A stretch of DNA of 64,000 nt from Convivina intestini (GCF_003096575.1 NZ_QEKT01000002.1:217129-281128), one strand, 5' to 3'. Numbered from the stretch's first letter, positions 36,669 through 47,288 are shown. The notes: a model not told the origin generated them from the letters alone. Translations and numbers: made by a program.

Positions 36669-38111
36669 TTACCCCACTGATCCGATCATTTCAAATTTCA
36701 TTAATCGGTTTAATTCGACGGCATATTCCATTGGTAGTTCCTTGGTAAAGGGCTCAATAAAGCCCATGACAATCATTTCAGTGGCCTTTTCTGCCGAGAT
36801 ACCCCGCGTCATCAAATAATACAATTGCTCCTCAGAAACCCGCGAAACTTTGGCCTCATGTTCCATAGAAACATTCCCGTTTAAGATTGTGTTGTAGGGA
36901 ATCGTGTCGGCCGAAGATTGGTCATCGACTAAAATCGTGTCACATTCAACGTGGGCAAAGGAACCGTCAGACTCCCGGCCAAATTTAACCGTCCCCCGAT
37001 AATCCGTAGCGCCACCATCATGGGCAATTGATTTAGACACAATTGACGATGAAGTATTGGGGGCGTTGTGGATCATTTTGGCACCGGAGTCCAAATTAAC
37101 CCCCTTGCCAGCGACCGCAATTGATAACATCGTTCCCCGGGCTCCTTCACCTTCCAAGTAAACCGACGGGTACTTCATTGTGGTTTTAGAACCAAAATTA
37201 CCATCAACCCACTCCATCGTGGCATTTTCATGGGCCGCAGCCCGCTTTGTTTCCAAAGAATACACGTTATTTGACCAGTTCTGAATGGTGGTATAACGAC
37301 AATAAGCATCCCGCTTAACAATCACTTCTACCACAGCAGCGTGCAAGGCATCCCCAGAATACATTGGGGCCGAACAACCTTCCACATAGTCAACATGAGC
37401 ACCTTCATCCACAATAATCAAAGTTCGCTCAAATTGCCCTTCATTTTCAGTATTAATCCGAAAATACGATTGAATTGGGGTAGTTACATGCACCCCTTTG
37501 GGAACATAAATAAAAGTGCCACCCGACCAGGCCGCCGAGTTCAAGGCGGCTAATTTATTATTAGTGGGCTTAACTAGGGAACCAAAGTATTCTTTAACTA
37601 GTTCCGGATATTCTTGTACGGCCGTATCAGTATCGGTAAAGACAATCCCCGTCTTAGCAAATTCTTCTTTCATTCGATGGTAAACAACTTCTGATTCATA
37701 CTGAGCGGAAGAGCCTGCCAACCACTTCCGCTCGGCCTCTGGAACCCCTAACCGTTCAAAAGTTTCTTTTAGCTCAGCTGGGACGTCGTCCCAATCTCGA
37801 TATTTTTCTTCAGTCGGCTTATTGTAATAATAAATATCATCAAAATTAATGCCGCTTAAATCAGGTCCCCATTCATGCATAGGCATGTCTAAATAGGTCT
37901 GATAAGCCTGCAAACGGTAATCAAGCATCCACTCCGGTTCATTTTTTTTAGCAGAAATTTTACGAATAATATCTTCACTAATTCCCCTACCAGTTGAATA
38001 AACAGCTTGGTAATCATCTTGAAAACCTTGCTCATATTCCTTGTCAGCCCCAATCGCTGCTCGTGTTTTTTCTAAGGCCTCACGGCGATCAATTTCCATG
38101 GTTTCTCCCAT
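36669..38111 (-). CDS. sufB: Fe-S cluster assembly scaffold SufB
   Basis: This 480-residue scaffold subunit of the SufBCD complex assembles Fe-S clusters. [29 protein letters not shown] and the C-terminal [23 protein letters not shown] segment (here MTRGIS) are characteristic. Length is normal. AAAGGAG lies before the first ATG. It follows sufU, the usual Firmicutes order. Confidence 0.96.
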   Translation of the reverse strand: MGETMEIDRREALEKTRAAIGADKEYEQGFQDDYQAVYSTGRGISEDIIRKISAKKNEPEWMLDYRLQAYQTYLDMPMHEWGPDLSGINFDDIYYYNKPTEEKYRDWDDVPAELKETFERLGVPEAERKWLAGSSAQYESEVVYHRMKEEFAKTGIVFTDTDTAVQEYPELVKEYFGSLVKPTNNKLAALNSAAWSGGTFIYVPKGVHVTTPIQSYFRINTENEGQFERTLIIVDEGAHVDYVEGCSAPMYSGDALHAAVVEVIVKRDAYCRYTTIQNWSNNVYSLETKRAAAHENATMEWVDGNFGSKTTMKYPSVYLEGEGARGTMLSIAVAGKGVNLDSGAKMIHNAPNTSSSIVSKSIAHDGGATDYRGTVKFGRESDGSFAHVECDTILVDDQSSADTIPYNTILNGNVSMEHEAKVSRVSEEQLYYLMTRGISAEKATEMIVMGFIEPFTKELPMEYAVELNRLMKFEMIGSVG

Positions 38112-38129
38112 AAATACTCCTTTCAGGAC

Positions 38130-38558
38130 TCAATTTTGAGTTAATAATTCATCTAAAGCATGCCAGGGTAAGGTCGCACATTTAATCCGGGTGGGAAACT
38201 TACGAACCCCAGTTAAACTGCAAGCATCTCCTAAAGCCTTACTGCTTTGTCCATCGGTCATCATTGTTGAAAATTGCTGACTTAGACTTTGTACTTCGGC
38301 CAATGATTTATGATCAATCAAATCAGTCATCATCGAAGCCGAGGCTTTAAAAATGGCACAGCCATCGCCATCAAAACTCAGGTCCTGGACCCTACCGTTT
38401 TCAATCACTAAAGTTAATTTAATTAAATCCCCACAAGTTGGATTGTATTTAGTCACCGCTTGACCGCTATCAACGCTAAGGCTCTGAAAGTGATGCGGAT
38501 GTTTGGCATAGGTCATAATAACCTGACGATATAATTGATCTAAATTATGTAAAGTCAT
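38130..38558 (-). CDS. sufU: SufU zinc-dependent sulfurtransferase
   Basis: This 142-residue IscU-fold protein accepts sulfur from SufS. Cys residues occur in NPTCGDLI, DGDGCAIFKAS and RIKCATLPW, as expected for the zinc-bound SufU of Gram-positive bacteria. The ATG at 38558 has AAGGAG ten bases upstream; the preceding TTG is less likely. The start overlaps the sufS stop by 14 bases. Confidence 0.95.
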   Translation of the reverse strand: MTLHNLDQLYRQVIMTYAKHPHHFQSLSVDSGQAVTKYNPTCGDLIKLTLVIENGRVQDLSFDGDGCAIFKASASMMTDLIDHKSLAEVQSLSQQFSTMMTDGQSSKALGDACSLTGVRKFPTRIKCATLPWHALDELLTQN

Positions 38559-39771
38559 CGGCAAAATACTCCTTAATCGCTACTAAGGCCGCCACTAGTT
38601 GATCAATTTCAGCTGCTGTATTATACAAATACAAACTTACTCGCACAGTGGCCGTCACACCCAAATAACGCATCAACGGCTGGGCACAGTGATGACCCGC
38701 TCGAACTTCAATTCCTTCTTGATCTAAAGCAGTGGCAACATCATGGGGATGAATACCCACTAAATTAAAAGTAATCACTCCGGTTCGATCCTGCCCAGTG
38801 GTTGGCCCATAAATTTGCAATCCCTCAATGGCTCCTAGTTTGTTTAAGGCATAAGTAGTTAACTGTGCCTCATCTGCTGCAATCTGTGCCATGCCAATTG
38901 ACCTTAAGTATTCAATAGCTGCTCCTAGCCCGATTGCACCAGCGATATTGGGGGTCCCAGCCTCAAAGCGCCAGGGTAACGGTTGAAAAGTAGCCTCATC
39001 CAAGCCAACATATTCAATCATTTCACCACCATACTGTACTGGTTGCATTTCTTCTAACAGCGCCTTTTTACCATATAAAACCCCGATACCAGTTGGTCCC
39101 ATTAATTTATGACCCGAAAAAACGTAAAAATCAGCATCCAATGCTTGAACGTCAACGGGCAAATGCGGTGCTGCTTGAGCCCCATCTACCACCACAACGG
39201 CACCCACTTGATGGGCCCAGTTAGTAATTTGAGCAATTGGATTAATCACCCCGGTTACATTGGAAACATGGGTCAAAGCAACAATTTTTGTGGATGGATT
39301 TAGTTTGTGATGCAAATCGGCCAAATCTAAGCGGCCGGCTTCATCCAATGCTACGTACCGTAATTTAGCACCAGTTTGACGGGCCAGCACTTGCCAGGGA
39401 ACTAAATTAGAATGGTGTTCTAAATAGCTCACTAAGATTTCATCCCCAGCCTGCAAATGTTGCGGACCATAAGCCGTCGCAACCCAATTAATCGACTCAG
39501 TGGTACCACGAGTAAAGAGTACTTCAGCCCGATTAGCGGCATTAATAAAGGTTTGGACCTGATCACGAGCCCCTTCATATAAATCGGTTGCGGCTTGCGA
39601 AAGCGTGTAAACGCCCCGATGGACATTGGCATTTTGATGCTGATAGTAATCCTGTATTTTAGCAATGACCCGGGCTGGCTTTTGAGCTGTCGCCGCGCTA
39701 TCAAGATAAATCAGTGGTTGCCCATTAATTTTTTCATTTAAAATTGGAAAATCAGCTCTACGCTCTTTCAT
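38545..39771 (-). CDS. sufS: Cysteine desulfurase SufS
   Basis: This 408-residue PLP enzyme takes sulfur from cysteine for Fe-S cluster assembly. The PLP Lys is in FSGHKLMGPTGIGVLYG and the active-site Cys in RAGHHCAQPLM. YLDSAATAQKP opens the catalytic core. The start MKERRADFP (39771) is chosen by homology and overlaps the sufD stop by 14 bases; in-frame codons further upstream are possible. Confidence 0.95.
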   Translation of the reverse strand: MKERRADFPILNEKINGQPLIYLDSAATAQKPARVIAKIQDYYQHQNANVHRGVYTLSQAATDLYEGARDQVQTFINAANRAEVLFTRGTTESINWVATAYGPQHLQAGDEILVSYLEHHSNLVPWQVLARQTGAKLRYVALDEAGRLDLADLHHKLNPSTKIVALTHVSNVTGVINPIAQITNWAHQVGAVVVVDGAQAAPHLPVDVQALDADFYVFSGHKLMGPTGIGVLYGKKALLEEMQPVQYGGEMIEYVGLDEATFQPLPWRFEAGTPNIAGAIGLGAAIEYLRSIGMAQIAADEAQLTTYALNKLGAIEGLQIYGPTTGQDRTGVITFNLVGIHPHDVATALDQEGIEVRAGHHCAQPLMRYLGVTATVRVSLYLYNTAAEIDQLVAALVAIKEYFADDFT

Positions 39772-40936
39772 ACTGCAACTTTCTTTCAATGGCATCAATT
39801 AAGTCTTGTTGGGCCTGGTTCGTTGGCATTTGCGACAGTACTTCGCCGATAAAGCCTCGAATAACAAGCTTTCTTGCCACTTTTTCCGGTAAACCACGAC
39901 TCATTAAGTAATAAAGTTGTTGCTCGTCCACTCGCCCAACCGAAGCCGCATGACCAGCTGTAACATCATTTTCATCAATTAATAGCAAGGGATTGGCTTC
40001 CCCCCGTCCACGCCGAGAAAGCATCAATACCCGTGATTCTTGTTGAGCATCAGAACCCTTAGCTCCTTTAATAATTCGCCCAATACCATTAAAAACTAAG
40101 GCTGAGGAATTTAAAATAACGCCCCGTTGGAAAATATGTCCCAAACTATGTCGTCCGCTATTTTGAATTTCGGTAATAAAGCCTTGGACTTGTTTTCGAT
40201 TGGTAAAAGCCGCCACTTTGGCGTGACTAATTGAACCTTCCCCATCAACATGGCTGGCCAGACGCGTAATCGTATTGCCATCATTAAAGGAAGCATTGAC
40301 CCAATCCACCTGCGCATTAGCCAATACATCGGCTTGGCGATTAATATAGGCACTAGTATGGGGACCAAAGTCATCAATATTAGCATAAGTTAGTCGACTC
40401 CCCCGCTGGGCTAAAACTTCGACGACAACCGAAGCTTTACTGGCCTGATTTCCTAGCGTTTGCAAGCGTTGCAACAACTTAACCTGACTATTTTCCCCGA
40501 CATAAACCAAAATACGGGCAATCAAGTCCCCCTGCCCATCAGCAATTTGATTTAAAACTACTTGGACATCGGGTTCAATCTGAACATTGGCCGGAATATA
40601 TAAGAAAAATCCCGTATTAAACTGATCATAATTATTGGCTGCTAAGCGGTCAGAATGGCGTCCAATCACGGTACCGACCATATTTTTAACCAATTCTGGA
40701 TACTCTTGGTAGGCCTGTTTAATGTTCATTAACAAAACACCAGCTGCCACCAAATCGGGACTAAGTTGCTGATGAGTTGTCGTGGAACCGGTTACTTTTA
40801 ATCCCAAAAAATCTTCTTGAAAATCTTCACTGGCAGCAATGGACTGACTGGGCTGCATCTTTTCTAACTGCCAGGGGCCATAACGAACCTTTTCAAAAAC
40901 TGGCATGGGTAAATTTTCATTTGCTTGCTTAATCAT
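39758..40936 (-). CDS. sufD: Fe-S cluster assembly protein SufD
   Basis: This 392-residue SufB paralogue forms the SufBC2D scaffold. The right-handed beta-helix core includes RGVILNSSALVFNGIGRIIKG-like segments and DENDVTAGHAASVGRVDEQQLYYLMSRG near the end; the HAAS motif is typical of SufD. It lies between sufC (one base gap) and sufS (overlap). Confidence 0.95.
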   Translation of the reverse strand: MIKQANENLPMPVFEKVRYGPWQLEKMQPSQSIAASEDFQEDFLGLKVTGSTTTHQQLSPDLVAAGVLLMNIKQAYQEYPELVKNMVGTVIGRHSDRLAANNYDQFNTGFFLYIPANVQIEPDVQVVLNQIADGQGDLIARILVYVGENSQVKLLQRLQTLGNQASKASVVVEVLAQRGSRLTYANIDDFGPHTSAYINRQADVLANAQVDWVNASFNDGNTITRLASHVDGEGSISHAKVAAFTNRKQVQGFITEIQNSGRHSLGHIFQRGVILNSSALVFNGIGRIIKGAKGSDAQQESRVLMLSRRGRGEANPLLLIDENDVTAGHAASVGRVDEQQLYYLMSRGLPEKVARKLVIRGFIGEVLSQMPTNQAQQDLIDAIERKLQYERA

Positions 40937-40937
40937 C

Positions 40938-41738
40938 TTAATCCCCCATTACGTATTCATTGGCATCTTCATCCGTTAGGCTAATATCCAAGCCCAATTC
41001 ATCCCGTAAACCAGCATAGCCTTCAGCTTCTAACTTTTTAGCCATTTCGGCGCCACCAGTTTTAACAATTTTACCGCCCATCATTACATGCACATAATCC
41101 GGTACGATATAGTCTAATAAGCGTTGATAGTGGGTAATCATCAGTGTGCCAAACTCCGGAGAACGCATACTATTCACTCCGCGCGATACCACCTTTAAAG
41201 CATCAATATCCAGTCCTGAATCAATTTCATCTAAAATGGCAATTTTAGGTTGAATCATCATCATCTGTAAAATTTCATTTCGTTTCTTTTCCCCACCAGA
41301 AAATCCTTCATTTAGATAACGATCAGCCATTTCTTCGCTCATCGATAGAAATTCTCGTTTTTCATCCAATTGGGTAATAAAATCCATGATCCCAATTTGA
41401 TCATCCTCAGGCCGTCGAGCATTGATAGCCGCCCGCATAAATTCAGCATTAGTCACACCCTGAATTTCAGATGGGTATTGCATGGCTAAAAATAATCCTG
41501 CTCGAGCACGCTCATCAACACCCTGTTCTAATAAATCTTCTCCATCCAAGTAAATATGCCCGGCAGTCACTTCATAGGCCGGATGGCCCATAATTGTCTG
41601 TGATAAAGTCGACTTCCCAGTACCATTAGGCCCCATAATGGCGTGCATTTCACCGGTCTTAACTTCTAGATTAACCCCTTTTAAAATTTCTTTTCCCGCG
41701 ACATTAACGTGTAAGTCCTCGATTTTTAATGTTGTCAT
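40938..41738 (-). CDS. sufC: Fe-S assembly ATPase SufC
   Basis: This 266-residue ABC-type ATPase drives the SufBCD scaffold. GPNGTGKST (Walker A), GFSGGEKKRNEIL (signature) and IAILDEIDSGLD (Walker B) are all present. It is the first gene of sufCDSUB-sufT, with GAGGAG before the ATG. The promoter region contains a partial PerR/Fur-like dyad. Confidence 0.97.
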   Translation of the reverse strand: MTTLKIEDLHVNVAGKEILKGVNLEVKTGEMHAIMGPNGTGKSTLSQTIMGHPAYEVTAGHIYLDGEDLLEQGVDERARAGLFLAMQYPSEIQGVTNAEFMRAAINARRPEDDQIGIMDFITQLDEKREFLSMSEEMADRYLNEGFSGGEKKRNEILQMMMIQPKIAILDEIDSGLDIDALKVVSRGVNSMRSPEFGTLMITHYQRLLDYIVPDYVHVMMGGKIVKTGGAEMAKKLEAEGYAGLRDELGLDISLTDEDANEYVMGD

Positions 41739-41784
41739 AGCTCAACTCCTCAAAAAATAATAATTTTCTAATGTTATCTTAATT

Positions 41785-41813
41785 ATTCTAATTTGAAAAC
41801 CTTTATTTTACAA
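41785..41813 (-). promoter_or_regulatory. suf promoter with partial PerR/Fur-like box
   Basis: TTGTAA (41813-41808) and TAGAAT (41790-41785) on the minus strand are 17 bases apart. Reading from the -10, TTAGAATAATTAAGA (41791-41777) has one perfect half site (TTAGAAT) and a degenerate second half. The promoter is well supported; the operator is weak. Confidence 0.6.
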
Positions 41814-41849
41814 ATAAAAAAATGAACTACTTTGATTAAGTAATTCATT
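41812..41849 (-). terminator. Terminator after pepN
   Basis: The minus-strand stem ATGAATTACTT/AAAGTAGTTCAT is followed by TTTTTTATTTG. It separates pepN from the suf promoter. Confidence 0.75.
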
Positions 41850-41866
41850 TTCTAATAATTCTATCA

Positions 41867-44401
41867 TTAGCGAACCAAGGCCCGGAGGGTCATCGCCACT
41901 TGATTCGCCTGTTCTTCAATTACTGCAACACGACTAGCAATAATATCAATATCCATTTGAATCTCACGACTCAAACCTGGTTGATCAATTTTAGGGGTAA
42001 AGAAAGTCTTAAATTCAGTTAAACGATCCTGGGTATGAAAAATACGACTGATGACCGTGACATAACTTGAAAATTCCATATCACCACCAAGGCGTTCTTC
42101 CAACCATGGCCATTGTGCTTTCAACCAATCCCAAGCCGCTTGCTGACCGGCTGAATTAGCTAGTACACCAGCAAACCATCCCCGCAAATCTTGCGGCTTA
42201 ATCACTGCTGCGTTTTGGAAATTATCAACCAAACTTTGCAATTCGGAACTGTCTTTGCTACTAGTCAAAGCCGTCCGCAAATCAGCCTTCAAGCTAGCAT
42301 TGGCACTCTTTTGGTAAAGTTCTAAGAAATCAGCAAAATTGCTCGTTCCTTGATTGTTTTTAATTTCATTGACCAACACGGCACTGCGACTATCGGCTGG
42401 TAATTGCGCCACTTGGCCCTTAACTGCCTCAAATTGCGCATGGGCCTGGGCCAAAACGGCAGCATCCTCGCCGTAAACACCAGCCGCCAACACAGTTGGC
42501 CGAATTAGCAAATCTTCATTACTGTCAGTATCTTTTTGCTGCCAACCCAAACGGGCAATTTGATTAGCACTTAATTGCGCCACAAACTCTTTTAGGAGCT
42601 GTTCTTCTTCACTACCCGGCGTGACAAAGTCCTTGATTTGACTAACAATTCGATAAACCAAATCAATCACCAAACTCGAAGAACTGTCCGCTAGATTAGG
42701 TAGCAACCAAAGCAAATCAGCGTAACCCGTACGGCCACCTTCAGCTAACAACAAGTTATCTTGCAAGAACTGTGCTTGAGTAATTGGATCAAAATTCTCA
42801 AAATCCTCTAGCAAGTCGGCCAACAAACGCTCATCATATTGGACAATATAGTGGGCTGCATTGCCAACATTTAACCGGAAAGAACCGTCTGTCCGGGCCA
42901 AAATATCATCATAACTACCCAAATCAAGGTCAGCTGTATCCATCAACTTTGGTGCGTTAGGATCAGTTGAATTAAGCGGAATTTGCCACAAACGGTCAGC
43001 ATCAGCCTGTTTACCGATGTTAAATTGCTCTTGATGTAAGACCACATGGCCATCAACCAACTTAACTGAGACAACTGGGTATCCTGGTTGTTCCAACCAA
43101 GTTTTCATGACTTCCCCAATATTTTGACCAGAGGCTTGTCCCAAAGCTTCCCATAAATCAGCCCCACTGGCGTTACCATAAGACATCTTGGCAAAGTAGG
43201 CTTTCAACCCTTGACGTAAGGCATCATCCCCAATCAAAGAACGCACCATTACCAATAAACGAGCCCCCTTGGCGTAAACAATGGCGGGGTCAAAAAGAGC
43301 ATCAATTTCAGCCGGATGGTTCACGGCCACGTGTACCGGTTGCACACCATCGGTCGCGTCACGCTTTAAGGCTGCCTGGACATCATTAGCGTTAAAGCTT
43401 TCCCAAATGTGCCAATCTGGCTCCAGGGCGTTGATGGCGACGAACTCCATCATATTGGCAAAACTTTCGTTTAACCACAACTCATCCCACCACTTCATTG
43501 TTACTAGGTCACCAAACCACTGGTGAGCCAATTCATGGGCAATCACCGTGGCAACAACCTGCTTAACTGATAGGGCCGTGTTGGCTGAATCAACTAATAG
43601 ATAAGCTTCACGATAGGTAACAATTCCCCAGTTTTCCATCGCCCCGGCTGAAAAATCAGGCAAAGCGACCTGCCAAGAATGAGGCAGAGGATAAGGCGTT
43701 TGGTAGTAATCTTCATAAAATTCAATCGAACGCTTGGCAATATCTAAGGCAAAATCTAAGTCAGCAATTGGATGAGCCTTAGTACTAAAGACGCCCACTT
43801 CAACACCACTCTTGGTCTGAGTTTGCTTACTTTGTAAATCACCCAAAACAAAGGCCACTAAATAAGTGGACATTTTAACTGTCTTTTGGAAATAGTGTAC
43901 CCCGTCGTTTTCATGGTCTTCGGGCATGTTAGCAATTACTGTTTCACCAGGTTGCTCATCAAAGCGAATGGCTGTACTAAAGGTCGCCTTAGCTTCAGGC
44001 TCATCAATACTAGGAAAGGCTTGGCGAGCAAAATACGTTTCAAATTGGGTACCAACTAGCTGTTTACTTTCACCATTCACTTCATAATAAGAAGGATAAA
44101 TACCATTCATATTATCAGTTAATGGTGCTGAGTAAGTCACTTCAATAGTTACTTGACCGGCCTGGCCAACATTAAAGAAAATAGCATCCTGGTCATTATC
44201 AACCTGAAAATCAACTGCTTGGCCATTGACCTTTAATTCCTGAACCGTTAAATCATGTTCATGTAGGGCAATATCAGCTTGTAGGGCTGTTCCCGTAATC
44301 TTGGTTTGCCCCTTAATAATCTTGTTAGCTCGACTAATGTCAAAATACAAGTCATAATGCTCGGGTTTAAAAGTTTCATAAAAACGCTTAATCGCTGTCA
44401 T
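41867..44401 (-). CDS. pepN: Aminopeptidase N (M1 metallopeptidase)
   Basis: This 844-residue cytosolic zinc aminopeptidase removes N-terminal residues from peptides, part of the peptide-utilisation set of lactic acid bacteria. GAMENWGIVTYRE (exopeptidase motif) and VIAHELAHQWFGDLVTMKWW...NE (HEXXH-18-E zinc site) are intact. The C-terminal ERAP1-like helical domain is complete. AGGTAGG precedes the ATG. It is monocistronic, divergent from the antiporter gene. Confidence 0.97.
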   Translation of the reverse strand: MTAIKRFYETFKPEHYDLYFDISRANKIIKGQTKITGTALQADIALHEHDLTVQELKVNGQAVDFQVDNDQDAIFFNVGQAGQVTIEVTYSAPLTDNMNGIYPSYYEVNGESKQLVGTQFETYFARQAFPSIDEPEAKATFSTAIRFDEQPGETVIANMPEDHENDGVHYFQKTVKMSTYLVAFVLGDLQSKQTQTKSGVEVGVFSTKAHPIADLDFALDIAKRSIEFYEDYYQTPYPLPHSWQVALPDFSAGAMENWGIVTYREAYLLVDSANTALSVKQVVATVIAHELAHQWFGDLVTMKWWDELWLNESFANMMEFVAINALEPDWHIWESFNANDVQAALKRDATDGVQPVHVAVNHPAEIDALFDPAIVYAKGARLLVMVRSLIGDDALRQGLKAYFAKMSYGNASGADLWEALGQASGQNIGEVMKTWLEQPGYPVVSVKLVDGHVVLHQEQFNIGKQADADRLWQIPLNSTDPNAPKLMDTADLDLGSYDDILARTDGSFRLNVGNAAHYIVQYDERLLADLLEDFENFDPITQAQFLQDNLLLAEGGRTGYADLLWLLPNLADSSSSLVIDLVYRIVSQIKDFVTPGSEEEQLLKEFVAQLSANQIARLGWQQKDTDSNEDLLIRPTVLAAGVYGEDAAVLAQAHAQFEAVKGQVAQLPADSRSAVLVNEIKNNQGTSNFADFLELYQKSANASLKADLRTALTSSKDSSELQSLVDNFQNAAVIKPQDLRGWFAGVLANSAGQQAAWDWLKAQWPWLEERLGGDMEFSSYVTVISRIFHTQDRLTEFKTFFTPKIDQPGLSREIQMDIDIIASRVAVIEEQANQVAMTLRALVR

Positions 44402-44492
44402 ATTTTACCTACCTATCGTCTTAGTTACTCCAATTATAAACATATTCAGATTAAATTAAAATTATTTTCATAATTATGTACTAACTGCCTAT

Positions 44493-44521
44493 TTGTCAGG
44501 AACCTCCAATCCCTCTATAAT
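44493..44521 (+). promoter_or_regulatory. Promoter of the CPA1 antiporter gene
   Basis: TTGTCA (44493-44498), a 17-base spacer and a perfect TATAAT (44516-44521) lie about 45 bases upstream of the start. Confidence 0.78.
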
Positions 44522-44566
44522 AAGAGTACTAACCTCTTTCAAACAAATTAAGGAGCAATACCTTTC

Positions 44567-46651
44567 ATGACCAATCTCTATTTGATTGCCTTTATTTTGG
44601 TCGGTGTCATTACCGCCAATATCGTCAAACCCTTTTTTCCAAAAATTCCGGAGTCCTTTGTCCTAATTATCATTGGTGCCCTTTTTTCTTTTATCCCAAT
44701 TTTTAATGAGTTCACCCTTGAGCCTGAATTCTTTATGTTATTAATCATTGCCCCACTGATGTTTATGGATGGTAAGGAGCAGTCGATTCGAACGATTCGG
44801 GCCAACTTTCGTTTAATCATTGAGCTTTCAGTGACCTTAGCCATTTTCACGGCGCTGATTGTCGGTGTTTTAACCGATCGTCTCGAAGCCCACTGGTCCT
44901 TTCCCCTATCAATTGCCCTAGCGGCCATCGTTGTCCCAACCGACGCTGTGGCCGTAAAGTCAATTACCAGTGGTCTATCTATGCCTAAAGGCGTTGACCG
45001 CGCTTTGGGCTTGGAATCACTCTTTAATGATGCGACTGGTTTAGTAATGCTGAATTTAGCCCTTTCGGTTTTGCAGCAGGGCCATTTTTCCCTAGTAAAT
45101 GGGATTAACCAATTCTTAATTGTCGCTGGTGGTGGAGTCTTAGTTGGTATTTTAGCTTCACTGATTATCATTAAAATCCGAACCTATTTAACCACCCATG
45201 CCGTTAATGCGGCCGCCACCATTATCCCAATCAATATCTTGACCCCCTTTGCTATTTATCTTTTGGCTGAGCACTGGGGTGTTTCTGGTATTTTAGCCGT
45301 AGTAGCCAGTGGGATTGTTCATAATTGGGACAGTAGCCGTTTACGTTTAAATTCAACCGAAGTCCAACTAACAACCAGCACTATTTGGGAGACTTTAACC
45401 ACAATTTTAAACGAAGTCGTCTTCTTACTATTAGGTCTATCGCTACCTGCCGTGATTAATGAAATGATTCAAATTGGTTTTGACTATAGCTTCGAATTAA
45501 TTGGCCTAAGTCTAGCCATCTATACCGTCATGTTCATTGGCCGTTTCGTTTGGGTCCGAGTTGAAAAAAGCCAACGACTCCAACCTTTCTTTGGCCATCA
45601 AGATCAACCAGAACGCTTCAAAAATGCCCGCTTATTTGGCATTAGTGGTGTCCATGGGACGATTACCTTAGCCATGGCCTTCTCCTTACCCACTACAATC
45701 AATGGTCAGCCTTTCCCCTTTCGAACTGAATTAATCATCATCGCTACTCTGGTAATCTTAATTAGTATGCTAGTCGCTTCCTTAATGCTTCCGCGCCTAT
45801 TACCACGGGAACAAACCGACTACACACCGGAAGAAATCAATCAGATTCGGGACCAGATGATTGACTATGCCATGCTACGTAGCCAGGAACAAATCAGTAA
45901 TCGTGATATACGTGAGGCTATTTCGGCCCAGCTCAACTCCCAAAAAACAAACCTTCGTAATTTCGATCAAGTACGCTATTCCGAAGAATATCTAACCGAA
46001 TTAAATGACATTGCCGACTTTGTCAGTTCCTATACCCACGGGGATTATGTTAATGCCACTTATAGTGATGAAGTCATTAATATGTACAACAAGATTTTAC
46101 AAAAAACTTTGTTAAACCCCAACCGTCGTCGCCACCCAATTCGCTCTTTGGAACACCAATTCCGGCGAATTTGGCATGAAATGCGCTTCCATATTAGTAC
46201 GGGAACCATCACGAAGAAACAGCGTAAATCCTTTTATAAAAAGCGTTTAAATACCGACGAAAAATTTGCTGAAAAAGTCAAAACTTGGAAGGCAAATCAA
46301 GAAGTCCTGCTGCAATTAAATAACGATGTGATGCAGGCCGTCGATACGCATTTAGATGATATTCTAAGAGAAAATCTACAAAGTAAGACCAATAGTAATG
46401 AGCTTTATCTGGCTCGAAAGACCATGGACCGCTTCTTCACCATGATTCAACATGATTTCCATCAAAAGCAAATCAGCATTAATAGTGATACTTTTATTCA
46501 GGTCTTCCGCTATGAATATGATTATGTGCAAAAGGGCGTCCAGGATGAATCGATTAAACCAGCTATTGCTAATATTTTATTTAATGAAATCAACCAAGCC
46601 CAGGCCCTACAGTTAATGAAAAATAAGGAAGAAACTTTAGCCATTGAATAA
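44567..46651 (+). CDS. CPA1-family Na+/H+ antiporter
   Basis: A 694-residue cation/proton antiporter. The N-terminal 420 residues form about twelve helices with the CPA1 signatures VPTDAVAVKSI and GLESLFNDATGLV (the ND motif for ion binding) and SGVHGTITLAMAFSLP. The C-terminal 270 residues are cytosolic, charged and helical, probably regulatory. It likely exports Na+ (or K+) for pH and salt homeostasis. AAGGAG lies eleven bases before the ATG. A strong bidirectional terminator follows. Confidence 0.9.
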   Translation: MTNLYLIAFILVGVITANIVKPFFPKIPESFVLIIIGALFSFIPIFNEFTLEPEFFMLLIIAPLMFMDGKEQSIRTIRANFRLIIELSVTLAIFTALIVGVLTDRLEAHWSFPLSIALAAIVVPTDAVAVKSITSGLSMPKGVDRALGLESLFNDATGLVMLNLALSVLQQGHFSLVNGINQFLIVAGGGVLVGILASLIIIKIRTYLTTHAVNAAATIIPINILTPFAIYLLAEHWGVSGILAVVASGIVHNWDSSRLRLNSTEVQLTTSTIWETLTTILNEVVFLLLGLSLPAVINEMIQIGFDYSFELIGLSLAIYTVMFIGRFVWVRVEKSQRLQPFFGHQDQPERFKNARLFGISGVHGTITLAMAFSLPTTINGQPFPFRTELIIIATLVILISMLVASLMLPRLLPREQTDYTPEEINQIRDQMIDYAMLRSQEQISNRDIREAISAQLNSQKTNLRNFDQVRYSEEYLTELNDIADFVSSYTHGDYVNATYSDEVINMYNKILQKTLLNPNRRRHPIRSLEHQFRRIWHEMRFHISTGTITKKQRKSFYKKRLNTDEKFAEKVKTWKANQEVLLQLNNDVMQAVDTHLDDILRENLQSKTNSNELYLARKTMDRFFTMIQHDFHQKQISINSDTFIQVFRYEYDYVQKGVQDESIKPAIANILFNEINQAQALQLMKNKEETLAIE

Positions 46652-46655
46652 AGTT

Positions 46656-46692
46656 AAAAGACCATTCGACAACCAGTCGAATGGTCTTTTTA
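46656..46692. terminator. Bidirectional terminator
   Basis: A perfect 15-pair stem AAAAGACCATTCGAC/GTCGAATGGTCTTTT with a five-base loop lies between the convergent antiporter and DUF1054 genes. Confidence 0.9.
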
Positions 46693-47286
46693 TTAACGCA
46701 ATTTTTGATATAAAGGTAGTAAAGTTTTTAAAGCTGCTAACAAGTCAACTTCTAGCTGGGCGTCTCCCAAACGGACATCTCCCTGATTAATCTTAATGCC
46801 AATCAAGACTTCACTAGCCTTAACCTGCTGGTAACGCTCAACTAGGTCCTCATAGGCTGTCAACGGCTGGTTTTCATTGACCATATGATTTTGACTTAAA
46901 ACAAAATCATTAGGCAGTTGCGCCACTAAATCAGTAATTTCTCTTAACTTAGGACCAATGGTTGCCAACTGAGCGGGTTTCATGTTTTCTTCCACCGCTA
47001 AGTATAAATACAAATTATCAGCCCATAGTCCCAGCTCAAAATGAGGCATCATCTTATACCCACGTTTATTAGGGGCAAAGGCCACCCAGGTATTATCAGG
47101 GGCATTGGTTTTACGCATCCGATGTTTAGCAACATGGGCATACCACTCCTGCCCATCAGTTTGTAAAATTGGCAAAGCCTTGTTGGCAAACGCTTCAAAT
47201 TTTGGATCGATAATCGCTCGGATTTTTTCCATCCGTCCCTCTAAATCTGGTGCCAAGAATACATCAAAATCACTATTCGTAAACAT
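46693..47286 (-). CDS. DUF1054 (YktB-like) protein
   Basis: A 197-residue soluble protein matching DUF1054: FDVFLAPDLEGRMEKIRAII at the N-terminus, HVAKHRMRKTNAPDNTWVAF, and HFELGLWADNLYLYLAV. Proteins of this family are widespread in Firmicutes with no defined function. GAGGAG precedes the ATG. It follows the YihY gene by two bases and is cotranscribed with it. Confidence 0.82.
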   Translation of the reverse strand: MFTNSDFDVFLAPDLEGRMEKIRAIIDPKFEAFANKALPILQTDGQEWYAHVAKHRMRKTNAPDNTWVAFAPNKRGYKMMPHFELGLWADNLYLYLAVEENMKPAQLATIGPKLREITDLVAQLPNDFVLSQNHMVNENQPLTAYEDLVERYQQVKASEVLIGIKINQGDVRLGDAQLEVDLLAALKTLLPLYQKLR

Positions 47287-47288
47287 TC

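Noticed and set aside
44578..45171. 197-codon open frame antisense to the CPA1 antiporter gene
   Set aside because: It is a complement-strand shadow of membrane-helix codons, with no start signals and an antiporter frame that is clearly the real one.
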